Shown here piece by piece: positions 52,116 through 59,573 of a DNA stretch of 64,000 nt. This stretch comes from Pseudomonadota bacterium (GTDB lineage Bacteria > Pseudomonadota > Gammaproteobacteria > Pseudomonadales > Moraxellaceae): assembly GCA_021804565.1 (NCBI GenBank), contig JAJZHK010000001.1, forward strand, positions 1 through 64,000, written 5' to 3'. Within the stretch, counting starts at the first letter, position 1. Every line of letters starts with the position of its first letter. A model generated the notes under the pieces. That model saw nothing but the letters and a program-made list of their open reading frames with translations, did no database searches and was not told where the DNA came from. The position numbers and the translations under genes were made by a program.

Positions 52116-53492
52116 ATGACATCTACGACGAGGATGCGTCGCTTGGCTTGGGCCTGTACGGCTCTTGGGGCGATATCTCTGAGCGCACAGGCCGATGATA
52201 ATCTTAGGCTCAATGGCTTTCTAACCGCAGGGGTCACCGGCAGTGACATGAAGTCACTGCCGACGTGCCCGAGTACAGGTGCTTTTGGATCGATGGCGAT
52301 GTCAAAATCCTGCTCCATCGTGACCAGTGCCGGCAATCCTCTGCAATACACCCCTACTTATGATCATCTAGGGAATACGACCAACTGGACAAACTCCAGT
52401 ATCCTGGGTTTGCAGGCGGCTTATACCATAGACAGCAAGACATCGATGACCGCCCAGCTGGTGTCTTATGGTGATCAAAACTACCAGGTCAACACGGTGT
52501 GGGCCTACGGCACCTACAAACCGACAGAAAATACCGAGTTGCGCCTCGGTCGGCAGCGCATCCCTTTTTACATGCTCTCCGAGCAGATCGACGTCGGCAT
52601 GTCCTACCCCTGGGCACGCCCACCGCTGGACATGTACTCCTTGCCGGTCAACCAGTACGACGGTCTGAGTGGACGCTGGAACTGGCAATGGGGGGATACT
52701 TCCGGCAATTTGAACTTTTTGGTCGGTGATGCGCCGACGACTTCAAATTCGCCCTATATCCCTCTGGGCTTCAATATCAAAAATGCCCGTGGTGTCAATT
52801 TCAACATCTATCAGGGCAACTTCACTTTTCACGGTGGGGCGGTCATCGGCAACGTCAACCTGACCCTCAGTGACGACAAGACGCCGGGGCAGATGTTCTA
52901 CAATCTGAATAACCTGCTGACCGCGGTGGGGGCTCCCGGCATCAGTGACCAGTTGGCCAGCTTCTACAACCTGGGCACCATCTATGACGATGGCAACTGG
53001 TTGGTCATGTCGGAACTCAGCGATCTGCGTTACGGCAGCGGCAGCATCTTGCAGGACCCCTTGAGCGGGTATGTGATGGTCGGGTACCACTTTGGCCAGA
53101 TCATGCCTGAGTTGACCGTCAGCAAGACGCGTACCAACACCCAGGGCAACGTCAATCGTTCCATGGCTGTTGCCGATGTCAGCAACCCCGCCAATCTGGC
53201 CAAGATCGCCGCCTTGGCGCCGGCCGGACAGTCGCTGGGGGCCTCGATCAACAGCCTGAATCAGGCGGAGTCCTCGATCGCCAACCAGGGCATGCAGGAG
53301 ACCACCTACACCCTGGGGCTACGCTATGACATCACCCCGAAGATGTCGGCGAAGGTCGAATGGAGTCATGTCAATGGCTTGGGTGGCTCGCCGGATGGGA
53401 TCAATGCCAGTGGTGGTTGGGGCCGGTTCTCCGACGCACCCGTGGGCGGGGGTGCCAATTTCTATACCTTCGTCATCAATGCCATGTTCTAA
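52116..53492 (+). CDS. Outer-membrane beta-barrel porin-like protein, copy 1
   Basis: A 458-residue predicted outer-membrane barrel. It has a signal peptide (cleavage near SAQADD), many alternating amphipathic strands such as LNGFLTAGVTGS and NTELRLGRQRIPFYM, and a C-terminal phenylalanine after YTFVINAMF, the BAM-recognition end. The family resembles short porins found beside small PstS-like proteins. Substrate is unknown. The start at 52116 follows GAGGAGG. A near twin lies at 54007-55350, with blocks such as VGMSYPWARPPL and SLPVNQYDG almost unchanged. Confidence 0.82.
   Translation: MTSTTRMRRLAWACTALGAISLSAQADDNLRLNGFLTAGVTGSDMKSLPTCPSTGAFGSMAMSKSCSIVTSAGNPLQYTPTYDHLGNTTNWTNSSILGLQAAYTIDSKTSMTAQLVSYGDQNYQVNTVWAYGTYKPTENTELRLGRQRIPFYMLSEQIDVGMSYPWARPPLDMYSLPVNQYDGLSGRWNWQWGDTSGNLNFLVGDAPTTSNSPYIPLGFNIKNARGVNFNIYQGNFTFHGGAVIGNVNLTLSDDKTPGQMFYNLNNLLTAVGAPGISDQLASFYNLGTIYDDGNWLVMSELSDLRYGSGSILQDPLSGYVMVGYHFGQIMPELTVSKTRTNTQGNVNRSMAVADVSNPANLAKIAALAPAGQSLGASINSLNQAESSIANQGMQETTYTLGLRYDITPKMSAKVEWSHVNGLGGSPDGINASGGWGRFSDAPVGGGANFYTFVINAMF
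52238..52262 (+). repeat. Perfect 10-bp hairpin early in barrel copy 1
   Basis: CGGCAGTGAC (52238-52247), a 5-base loop and GTCACTGCCG (52253-52262) form an uninterrupted GC-rich stem about 120 bases into the coding region. The matching position in copy 2 cannot form it. Confidence 0.7.
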
Positions 53493-53504
53493 GGAGGAGC
53501 CATA

Positions 53505-53927
53505 ATGAAACTACAATACGCTATGTTGGCTCTGACCTTGGCCATGGTGACGGCGGCCGAGGCTGATGTCGATGTGATCGTCAATAGCGCCTATGCCGTC
53601 AGCAAGGCGAACAACGGTGACATCGCCAAGGTTTTTCTCTCCAAGGCCAATGCTTTGCCCGGTGGCGGCACCCTGGTGCCGGTCGATCAGAACGATGGCT
53701 CACCGGCGCGTACGCTGTTCTATAGCAAGGTGACAGGAAAAAATGCCTCGCAGCTGAACGCCTACTGGTCGAAGCTGATCTTTACCGGCCAGGGACAGCC
53801 GCCCAAGGCGGTCGGCAGTGACGCTGACGTTGCCGCATTGGTGGCGAAAAATCCGAGCATGATCGGCTATGTGCACAGCAATGCCAAAGTGCCGGGGGTC
53901 AAGGTGATCGCCAAGGTCGCCGAGTAA
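53505..53927 (+). CDS. Small secreted PstS-like substrate-binding protein, copy 1
   Basis: A 140-residue periplasmic protein with a signal peptide (residues 1-20, ending AEADVDV). It resembles one lobe of a phosphate-type periplasmic binding protein: IAKVFLSKANALPGG, VPVDQNDGSPARTLFYSKVT, NAYWSKLIFTGQG and NPSMIGYV. It is far shorter than PstS (about 320 residues) and no ABC permease or ATPase is nearby. It may therefore act as a ligand carrier or sensor for the barrel encoded 12 bases upstream. The ligand is unknown. Confidence 0.85.
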   Translation: MKLQYAMLALTLAMVTAAEADVDVIVNSAYAVSKANNGDIAKVFLSKANALPGGGTLVPVDQNDGSPARTLFYSKVTGKNASQLNAYWSKLIFTGQGQPPKAVGSDADVAALVAKNPSMIGYVHSNAKVPGVKVIAKVAE

Positions 53928-53934
53928 AGCTGAT

Positions 53935-53973
53935 GCCGGCTCGCAGGTCCAGGTCCGGAGCCTGCGAGCCGGC
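53935..53973 (+). repeat. Perfect 13-bp inverted repeat between the duplicated modules
   Basis: GCCGGCTCGCAGG (53935-53947) and its exact complement CCTGCGAGCCGGC (53961-53973) flank a 13-base loop, 7 bases after the copy 1 stop. There is no T tract, so it looks more like an mRNA-stabilising or attenuating hairpin than a classical terminator. Confidence 0.85.
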
Positions 53974-54006
53974 CTTCGATAGGGATGAGCCAGAGGATTG
54001 CAATCG

Positions 54007-55350
54007 ATGCTACGTCAGCCAGGTTTATTCGTTGGAGTGCTAGGTTTGTGCACGCTTGCAGGCGGTTCGGCGTACGCCGATGACGCCTTGCATTTGAATG
54101 GCTTCCTGACCGCTGGGGTCAGCGGCAGCAATATGCAGGCGGCGCCAGCCTGTCCGGCCTCATCCAGTTTGGCGACGATAGCCAGCAGCCATTGTTCAAG
54201 CATCAGCAGTGCAAGTTCACCCTTGCAGTACACGCCCGGCTATGACCACCTCGAGGCGGTGCCGAACTGGAGTGATGCCAGCATACTCGGCTTGCAAGCC
54301 TCCTACGTCATCGACGACAAGACCGCAATGACCGCGCAGCTGGTGTCCTACGGCGCGCAAAACTATCAAGTCAATACGGTGTGGGCATACGCCAGTTACA
54401 AGCCCACGCTCGACAGCGAGTGGCGCATCGGCCGGCAAAGGCTGCCTTTTTATATGTTCTCCGAGCAGCTCGACGTCGGTATGTCCTACCCCTGGGCGCG
54501 CCCGCCGCTGGAGATGTACTCCTTGCCGGTCAACCAGTACGACGGCATCAGCTGGCGCTGGAACTGGCAATGGAGTGAGCTCTCGGGCAATATCAATCTG
54601 CTGGCCGGTGACTCCCCGTCGAGCTCCAATTCGCCCTATATTCCCCTCGGTTTTGACATCAAGAACCAGCGTGGCTTCAACTTCAATATTTTTGACAACA
54701 ACTGGACCTTTCATGGCAGCGTGACCTCGGGCAATGTCAATATCAATGTCCAGGATGATCAAACCCCCGGGCATATCTATCAGTCCCTCAATACCTTGCT
54801 GACCGGCCTGGGCCAGCCGGGCATCACCGACCAGCTCGCTTCTTTCTATGATCTGGGCACGGTTTATGACGATGGGCAGTGGATGGGCATTGCCGAACTG
54901 AGCGATTTGCGTTACGGCAATGGCAGTATTTTACAGGACCCACTGAGCGGCTATGTTCTGCTCGGCTATCACATCGGTCAGTGGATGCCGAACGTGACGA
55001 TCAGCAAGATGCGCACCAACACTTCCGGCAATATGAATCGCGCCGCGGATGTGGCGACCTTGCAAAATCCAGCGGTCAGCCGGCTGCTGTCCTCGGTCGG
55101 CGTCACCCCCTTGCAGCAAATGGCGGCGATGCAGTCGATCGCCAACAACGGGGGTGAAGAGACCAGCTATATTCTGGGCCTGCGCTACGATATTTCGGCG
55201 AAGATGTCCGCTAAAATCGAGTGGGATCATGTCACCGGGCTGGGCGCTTCGCCGATGGGCTTGCCCGGCGGCGGCTGGGGGATGTTCTCGGATGCGCCGG
55301 TCGGTGGTAAAGCTGATATCTACACCTTTGTCATCAACGCCATGTTCTAG
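54007..55350 (+). CDS. Outer-membrane beta-barrel porin-like protein, copy 2
   Basis: A 447-residue paralogue of the barrel at 52116, similar along its whole length. It has a signal peptide ending near GGSAYADDA, the shared YPWARPPLEMYSLPVNQYDG, SILQDPLSGYV and SDAPVGG blocks, and the terminal YTFVINAMF. Differences cluster in the N-terminal Ser/Ala loop (residues 45-65) and in loops around 345-380, likely surface-exposed. The ATG at 54007 suits GAGGA. The TTG at 53998 is too near that site. It follows copy 1 by 79 bases, separated by a strong hairpin. Confidence 0.82.
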   Translation: MLRQPGLFVGVLGLCTLAGGSAYADDALHLNGFLTAGVSGSNMQAAPACPASSSLATIASSHCSSISSASSPLQYTPGYDHLEAVPNWSDASILGLQASYVIDDKTAMTAQLVSYGAQNYQVNTVWAYASYKPTLDSEWRIGRQRLPFYMFSEQLDVGMSYPWARPPLEMYSLPVNQYDGISWRWNWQWSELSGNINLLAGDSPSSSNSPYIPLGFDIKNQRGFNFNIFDNNWTFHGSVTSGNVNINVQDDQTPGHIYQSLNTLLTGLGQPGITDQLASFYDLGTVYDDGQWMGIAELSDLRYGNGSILQDPLSGYVLLGYHIGQWMPNVTISKMRTNTSGNMNRAADVATLQNPAVSRLLSSVGVTPLQQMAAMQSIANNGGEETSYILGLRYDISAKMSAKIEWDHVTGLGASPMGLPGGGWGMFSDAPVGGKADIYTFVINAMF

Positions 55351-55361
55351 GGAGTCTCCCC

Positions 55362-55790
55362 GTGCCCTCTGTTCCCATGCTGGTGTTGACCAGTCTGCTA
55401 GCTGTTTCGGTGCAGGCCTATGCCGACATCGATGTGATCGTCAACTCAGGTTATGCCTTGAGCCATGCCTCAAAGGCGGATATCGCCAAGGTGTTTCTGG
55501 CCAAGGCCAATGCCTTGCCCGGAGGCAGTTTTTTGGTCCCCGTCGATCAGCGTGATGGCGCTCCGGCGCGCAGCAGTTTTTACGCCCAGGTGACCGGCAA
55601 GAATGCCTCGCAACTGAACGCTTACTGGTCGAAGCTGATCTTTACCGGGCAGGGGCAGCCCCCGCGTACCCTGGGGGGGGATGATGAAATCGCCGCCCTG
55701 GTGGCCAAAAACCCCAATATGATCGGCTATGTCCACGCCTCTGCGACCCGGCTGAACGGCTTGAAGGTGATCGCTCACCTGCCCGAGTGA
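55362..55790 (+). CDS. Small secreted PstS-like substrate-binding protein, copy 2
   Basis: A 142-residue paralogue of the protein at 53505. It has a signal peptide ending AYADIDV, and the core IAKVFLAKANALPGG, VPVDQRDGAPAR and TGKNASQLNAYWSKLIFTGQ is nearly identical. The start is GTG at 55362 behind GGGAG, 11 bases after the barrel stop. The order barrel then binding protein repeats the first module exactly. It converges on the phospholipase D-like gene with a 5-base gap. Confidence 0.85.
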   Translation: MPSVPMLVLTSLLAVSVQAYADIDVIVNSGYALSHASKADIAKVFLAKANALPGGSFLVPVDQRDGAPARSSFYAQVTGKNASQLNAYWSKLIFTGQGQPPRTLGGDDEIAALVAKNPNMIGYVHASATRLNGLKVIAHLPE

Positions 55791-55795
55791 GCGAC

Positions 55796-56935
55796 TCAAG
55801 GCTTGTGCTGGCGTCGCCAGCGCTCCAGTTGCTCGATCACCCTGTGAAGCATGAGGCGCAGCAAGGATAAGGCGACAGATTTGCCGCTGTTTTTCAGCTG
55901 TTGCGCCTGTGCGAAGTCTTCGCGCAGCATGGCCTGGACCGTGGCAGCAAAGGCGGCGTCATCGATTTCGAGATTGGCCTCGAGGTTCCAGAACATGCCC
56001 CAGCGGTCCATATTGCTGGAGCCGAGCGAGCACCAGTCATCGCAGAGCCAGACCTTGGTGTGCAAAAAACGTGGGTGATATTCAAAGACCTGGACGCCAT
56101 CTTGGCCCATCAGGCTGAGAAAGCTCTGGCCCAGCCAGGCGATGAAGGGGTGATCGTTGTGCCGCCCCGGGATGAGCAGTCGTACATCGACGCCACGCCG
56201 CGCCGCCAGACGCAAGGCCTTGCGTAGACGGCGTGGTGGCAGGAAGTAGGGGGTGGCCAACCATACCTGCCGGTGCGATCGAGCGATGGCGCGTAAAAGA
56301 CTGGCTTGCAGGTGCTGGGGCAGGTCGGCTTGGCTGGCATTGACACGTACACGCACACCACCGGCTGCCGGCGGCGGTGCTGTGGGTGTCGGGGGGGTTT
56401 CTGGCCACAAGCTCAGGAAAAGGCAGCTCCATTGCTCGACCACCGGCCCTTGCATGAACAGCATGGTTTCTCGCCAGGGATAGCGCGACAGCGGTGCGAA
56501 ATCGTCACTGATGCCGGCTCCTCCGGTATAGGCCTGATCGTCGATGATGAGAATCTTGCGATGATCACGGAGCAGGCTGCGCAGCGGATGTCGCCAACGG
56601 GTGGGGTTGTAGACCCGCAGTTGGACCCCGGCCGCCTGTAAAGCCAGGCGATCGTCATCGTGCAGCCCTTGTCCACCGAGGCCGTCGATGATCAGGCGGA
56701 CATCGACGCCGCGCTGACAAGCCGCTGTCAGGGCGAGGGCGATGCTGCGATAGGTGGATCCCGAACTGATCAGATAGAGCTCGATCCAGATCCGTCTTTG
56801 CGCCTTGTGCAGGGTTTCGATCAGATGCGGATAAAAGGCCGCACCGTCGATCAAAAGCTGCAGATGCTCCGCCTGGCTCCACTCAAATCGGGGCGTTCGG
56901 TCGTGTCGTAGGGCGGGGAGGCTCGATTTATCCAT
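55796..56935 (-). CDS. Phospholipase D/cardiolipin synthase-family protein (ClsB-like)
   Basis: A 379-residue phospholipase D superfamily enzyme with two HKD motifs: His125/Lys127/Asp132 in RDHRKILIIDD and His292/Lys294/Asp299 in LHTKVWLCDD, each followed by Gly/Ser/Asn residues. It lacks the N-terminal membrane helices of ClsA, so ClsB is the closer model. It likely makes cardiolipin from phosphatidylglycerol or phosphatidylethanolamine. Its ATG lies 8 bases inside the upstream TauE/SafE-like gene, giving translational coupling to cytochrome-oxidase maturation genes. Confidence 0.88.
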   Translation of the reverse strand: MDKSSLPALRHDRTPRFEWSQAEHLQLLIDGAAFYPHLIETLHKAQRRIWIELYLISSGSTYRSIALALTAACQRGVDVRLIIDGLGGQGLHDDDRLALQAAGVQLRVYNPTRWRHPLRSLLRDHRKILIIDDQAYTGGAGISDDFAPLSRYPWRETMLFMQGPVVEQWSCLFLSLWPETPPTPTAPPPAAGGVRVRVNASQADLPQHLQASLLRAIARSHRQVWLATPYFLPPRRLRKALRLAARRGVDVRLLIPGRHNDHPFIAWLGQSFLSLMGQDGVQVFEYHPRFLHTKVWLCDDWCSLGSSNMDRWGMFWNLEANLEIDDAAFAATVQAMLREDFAQAQQLKNSGKSVALSLLRLMLHRVIEQLERWRRQHKP

Positions 56936-57668
56936 GGTCCGGCATAGACATTCCAGCCGGCATCTTCATGTCGGGCATGGACCGAGCTGGGTGATGTCCC
57001 GGCATGCTCAGGGCTGCATAGCCGGTCCAGAGGCCCATCAGGATAAGCAGGGCCCCGCTGATCTGGCGCAGATGGTAGGTGTTCAGGAGGTGCTGAAATT
57101 GTTGTGCCATGCTGCCGGTGGCCAGCATCATCGGCAAGGTACCGGCACCAAAGGCGAGCATGGCCCCCAGTGCGCGCTCGGGGCTGGCACTGCTCGCGGC
57201 CATGGCCAGCGCCGAGTAGACCATACCACAAGGCAGGAAGCCCCAGAGCATCCCGGCAAGCACCGTGGTCCCTAGCGCCTGCTGACGGAGTGTGCGCTGG
57301 GCGTAGGGGGCGAGCTTGTGCCACAAGGGCAAACCCAGGTGCTCGAGGTGGACGAGCAGGCGCGACCAGCCTGCCACGTAGAGCCCCATGAGTAGCATCA
57401 GCACACCGCTGAGCAGCCGTGGCAGGGTCCAGAAACTGGCCTGCGGCATGAGTTTCATGCTCAAGCTGCCCACCAGCAGCCCGAGCAGGGCATAGATGGA
57501 GATGCGGCCGAGATTGTAGGCCAGCACCCGCAGCAGGCGCTGTGCTGTGGAGCGGTGCTGGGCGCCCATCCCCAGGGCGGCGCTGATGCCACCACACATG
57601 CCCAGGCAATGACCGCTGCTGAGCAGACCTACGGTGAAATTGCTGAGTCCTATCGCAGCGTCGGTCAT
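56928..57668 (-). CDS. TauE/SafE (DsbD-like) membrane protein with Met/His-rich tail
   Basis: A 246-residue integral membrane protein of the sulfite-exporter TauE/SafE or DsbD transmembrane type, often found beside ccoS. About six helices are visible. SSGHCLGMCGGI (18-29) and GFLPCGMVYSAL are the conserved Cys-containing helix segments of this family. The last 25 or so residues are rich in Met, His and Pro (MPGHH, MPDMKMPAGMSM, PDHG), a typical soft copper-binding tail. A role in copper supply or thiol transfer for cbb3 oxidase is inferred from context. Confidence 0.82.
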   Translation of the reverse strand: MTDAAIGLSNFTVGLLSSGHCLGMCGGISAALGMGAQHRSTAQRLLRVLAYNLGRISIYALLGLLVGSLSMKLMPQASFWTLPRLLSGVLMLLMGLYVAGWSRLLVHLEHLGLPLWHKLAPYAQRTLRQQALGTTVLAGMLWGFLPCGMVYSALAMAASSASPERALGAMLAFGAGTLPMMLATGSMAQQFQHLLNTYHLRQISGALLILMGLWTGYAALSMPGHHPARSMPDMKMPAGMSMPDHG

Positions 57669-57671
57669 GGT

Positions 57672-57857
57672 TCAGTGAGGCATCGTTGGAGGGTCACCGT
57701 GGGGGCGTTTTTTGTGATCGCGATCTTCATAGATGACACGCCATGATGCGCCTTCAGGATCATCGTACTGACCGTTGTTGATCGCCCAGATCAGGGCCCA
57801 GGCACCGATGCCCAGCATCACCAGACTCAGGGGAATCAGAAAATACATCGCCTGCAT
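57672..57857 (-). CDS. ccoS: cbb3 oxidase maturation protein CcoS
   Basis: A 61-residue single-helix protein. FLIPLSLVMLGIGAWALIWA followed by INNGQYDDPEG matches the CcoS signature (helix, then a GQFDDLEGPA-like motif), with a charged C-terminus. CcoS helps insert heme and copper into cbb3 oxidase. I prefer the ATG at 57857, 8 bases after GGAG. A GTG at 57866 is too near that site, and 57848 is an alternative. It ends 3 bases before the TauE/SafE-like start. Confidence 0.88.
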   Translation of the reverse strand: MQAMYFLIPLSLVMLGIGAWALIWAINNGQYDDPEGASWRVIYEDRDHKKRPHGDPPTMPH

Positions 57858-57922
57858 GAGCGCCACTCCAGGGAGCCAGGATACCCATCATAGCACGTCT
57901 GTCACCATGATTCCGCTGCACC

Positions 57923-59491
57923 TCAGCTCGCCACAGGATGGCGGCTACGCATGAAGGCCAGGAAAGCCTGCGCCAGCTCAGGATCAAACTGTTGTCCAGC
58001 CTCCGCCTCGATGTACGCCAGGGCTTGCTGATCCGACCAGCCCGGGCGATAAGGACGCTGGTGGGTGAGCGCATGGTAGACATCGAAGAGGCTGGTGATG
58101 CGCGCGCAGAGGGGGATGTCGTCTCCGGCAAGCTGATGCGGATAGCCACTGCCGTCAAAGTTCTCATGGTGCCGGAGCGCCATCTCGGCAGCCAGGCTCA
58201 TAAATTCCGAGGCGCCTTCGAGTCCTTGTGCAGCCTTGAGCAGTTCGCTGCCACGCAGGCTGTGCGTGCGCATGCATTCTTTTTCCAGGCTGTCCAGCTC
58301 GCCCGGCTTGTTACGTATCTGGCTGCTGATGGTCAGCTTGCCGAGATCATGCAGCAAATAGGCGATACCTATCTGCTGTATGAAACGTGGGCTGAGCACC
58401 TCCTCGTGCAGGTGCTGTTCACGCAGAAAGAGGCAGAAGCTTTCGACCGCCTCCTTTTGCTGCATGAACTGCTTGAGATGGGCCTCGGGGGTGTCGGTGT
58501 CGGCCAGGCTGGAGAGCAGGGTGACCGCCGCGATCTGCGAGCTCTGCACCTGGTCGTGCAACCAGAGGTTGTCAAAGGCCAGGGAAATACGATCACAAAA
58601 CACCTCGAGCAGGCTGCGCTCGATCTCGTTGAGCGGTAGCGAAGGGCTCAGATAGATGACGAACTCCTGACGTTCCTGGACGACCACATAGAGGGTGTCG
58701 ATGGGGTTGTCATGGATGTGACGCTTTTCTCGGAGGACGCGCTCGACCAGGGGGCGTGCTTCATGCTCGGCCGGTAGCACATCACGCTTGATGAGGTCGT
58801 CGTAGACCCCGGTACAGGCGATGATCTGCAGATTTTGCCCATCGGGCAGGTCCGGCCGGCGTGTCAGACAGATCGCACCGTGCATGCCGATCTGTAATAA
58901 GGCATTGATTTGCCGCAACAGACCCGAGGCGAAGTCGCGCAAGGACTGAATATGATGCAGTGAAGAGGAGGCCTTGATGATGCGGTGCAGGCCGAGTCTA
59001 TGATTTTCCAGGGCGTAGAGTGACTCATAGGCGCGCAAAGACGAGATGACCGTGGTGAACAGCTTTTGGGTGGTCAGCTCGGTTTTCGCCTTGTAGTCGT
59101 TGATGTCATAGCTGACGATGACCTCCTGCTCAGGAGCCTGCCCGGGCTGGCCAGTACGCAGAACGATACGGCAAAGCTGATTGCCCAGCTCCTCTCGAAT
59201 ACGGTGCACCAGGCGCAAGCCGGCGTCATCGGTCTCCATGACGACATCGAGCAGAAGCACCGCGATATCGGGCTGCTGACTGAGCACTTCAAAAGCTTCT
59301 GAGGCGGAGTAGGCGCTGATCAGGTCGAGCTTGCGACCATGGTATTCGATATTGCGCAGGGCCAGCCTGGTCACCGAGTGCACATCGGGCTCGTCATCGG
59401 CAATCAGGATTTTCCATGGCTCCTGTGTCGAGCTATGGGGCGCCTCGGGCTCATCGTCGATCAGCCAGTTGTCATCCAAGGCTTCGCTCAT
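57923..59491 (-). CDS. HD-GYP response regulator with DUF3369 domain
   Basis: A 522-residue response regulator predicted to hydrolyse cyclic di-GMP. Order of domains: receiver (about residues 25-150) with Asp82 in LLLDVVMETDD; a central GAF-like DUF3369 sensor region with LITFVVAT-free soluble sequence around 170-340; then HD-GYP with LLHDLGKL near 380 and HHENFDGSGYP near 445. All key metal and GYP residues are present. The ATG at 59491 follows GAGGG; starts upstream are less likely. No partner histidine kinase is adjacent. It sits between ccoI and ccoS on the same strand. Confidence 0.9.
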   Translation of the reverse strand: MSEALDDNWLIDDEPEAPHSSTQEPWKILIADDEPDVHSVTRLALRNIEYHGRKLDLISAYSASEAFEVLSQQPDIAVLLLDVVMETDDAGLRLVHRIREELGNQLCRIVLRTGQPGQAPEQEVIVSYDINDYKAKTELTTQKLFTTVISSLRAYESLYALENHRLGLHRIIKASSSLHHIQSLRDFASGLLRQINALLQIGMHGAICLTRRPDLPDGQNLQIIACTGVYDDLIKRDVLPAEHEARPLVERVLREKRHIHDNPIDTLYVVVQERQEFVIYLSPSLPLNEIERSLLEVFCDRISLAFDNLWLHDQVQSSQIAAVTLLSSLADTDTPEAHLKQFMQQKEAVESFCLFLREQHLHEEVLSPRFIQQIGIAYLLHDLGKLTISSQIRNKPGELDSLEKECMRTHSLRGSELLKAAQGLEGASEFMSLAAEMALRHHENFDGSGYPHQLAGDDIPLCARITSLFDVYHALTHQRPYRPGWSDQQALAYIEAEAGQQFDPELAQAFLAFMRSRHPVAS

Positions 59492-59525
59492 CCCTAGGCC
59501 CTCATCCCTTGTCATGATAAGGATG

Positions 59526-59554
59526 AGTCTAGATGATCGCTGCCGCCTTGTCAG
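59526..59554 (-). promoter_or_regulatory. Putative sigma-70 promoter for the HD-GYP gene
   Basis: Read on the minus strand, CTGACA (59554-59549) and TAGACT (59531-59526) are separated by exactly 17 bases. Transcription would begin near 59519, about 28 bases before the ATG. This suggests the regulator is not simply read through from ccoI. Confidence 0.45.
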
Positions 59555-59573
59555 GTAGGCTGGGTGCGTTTGC

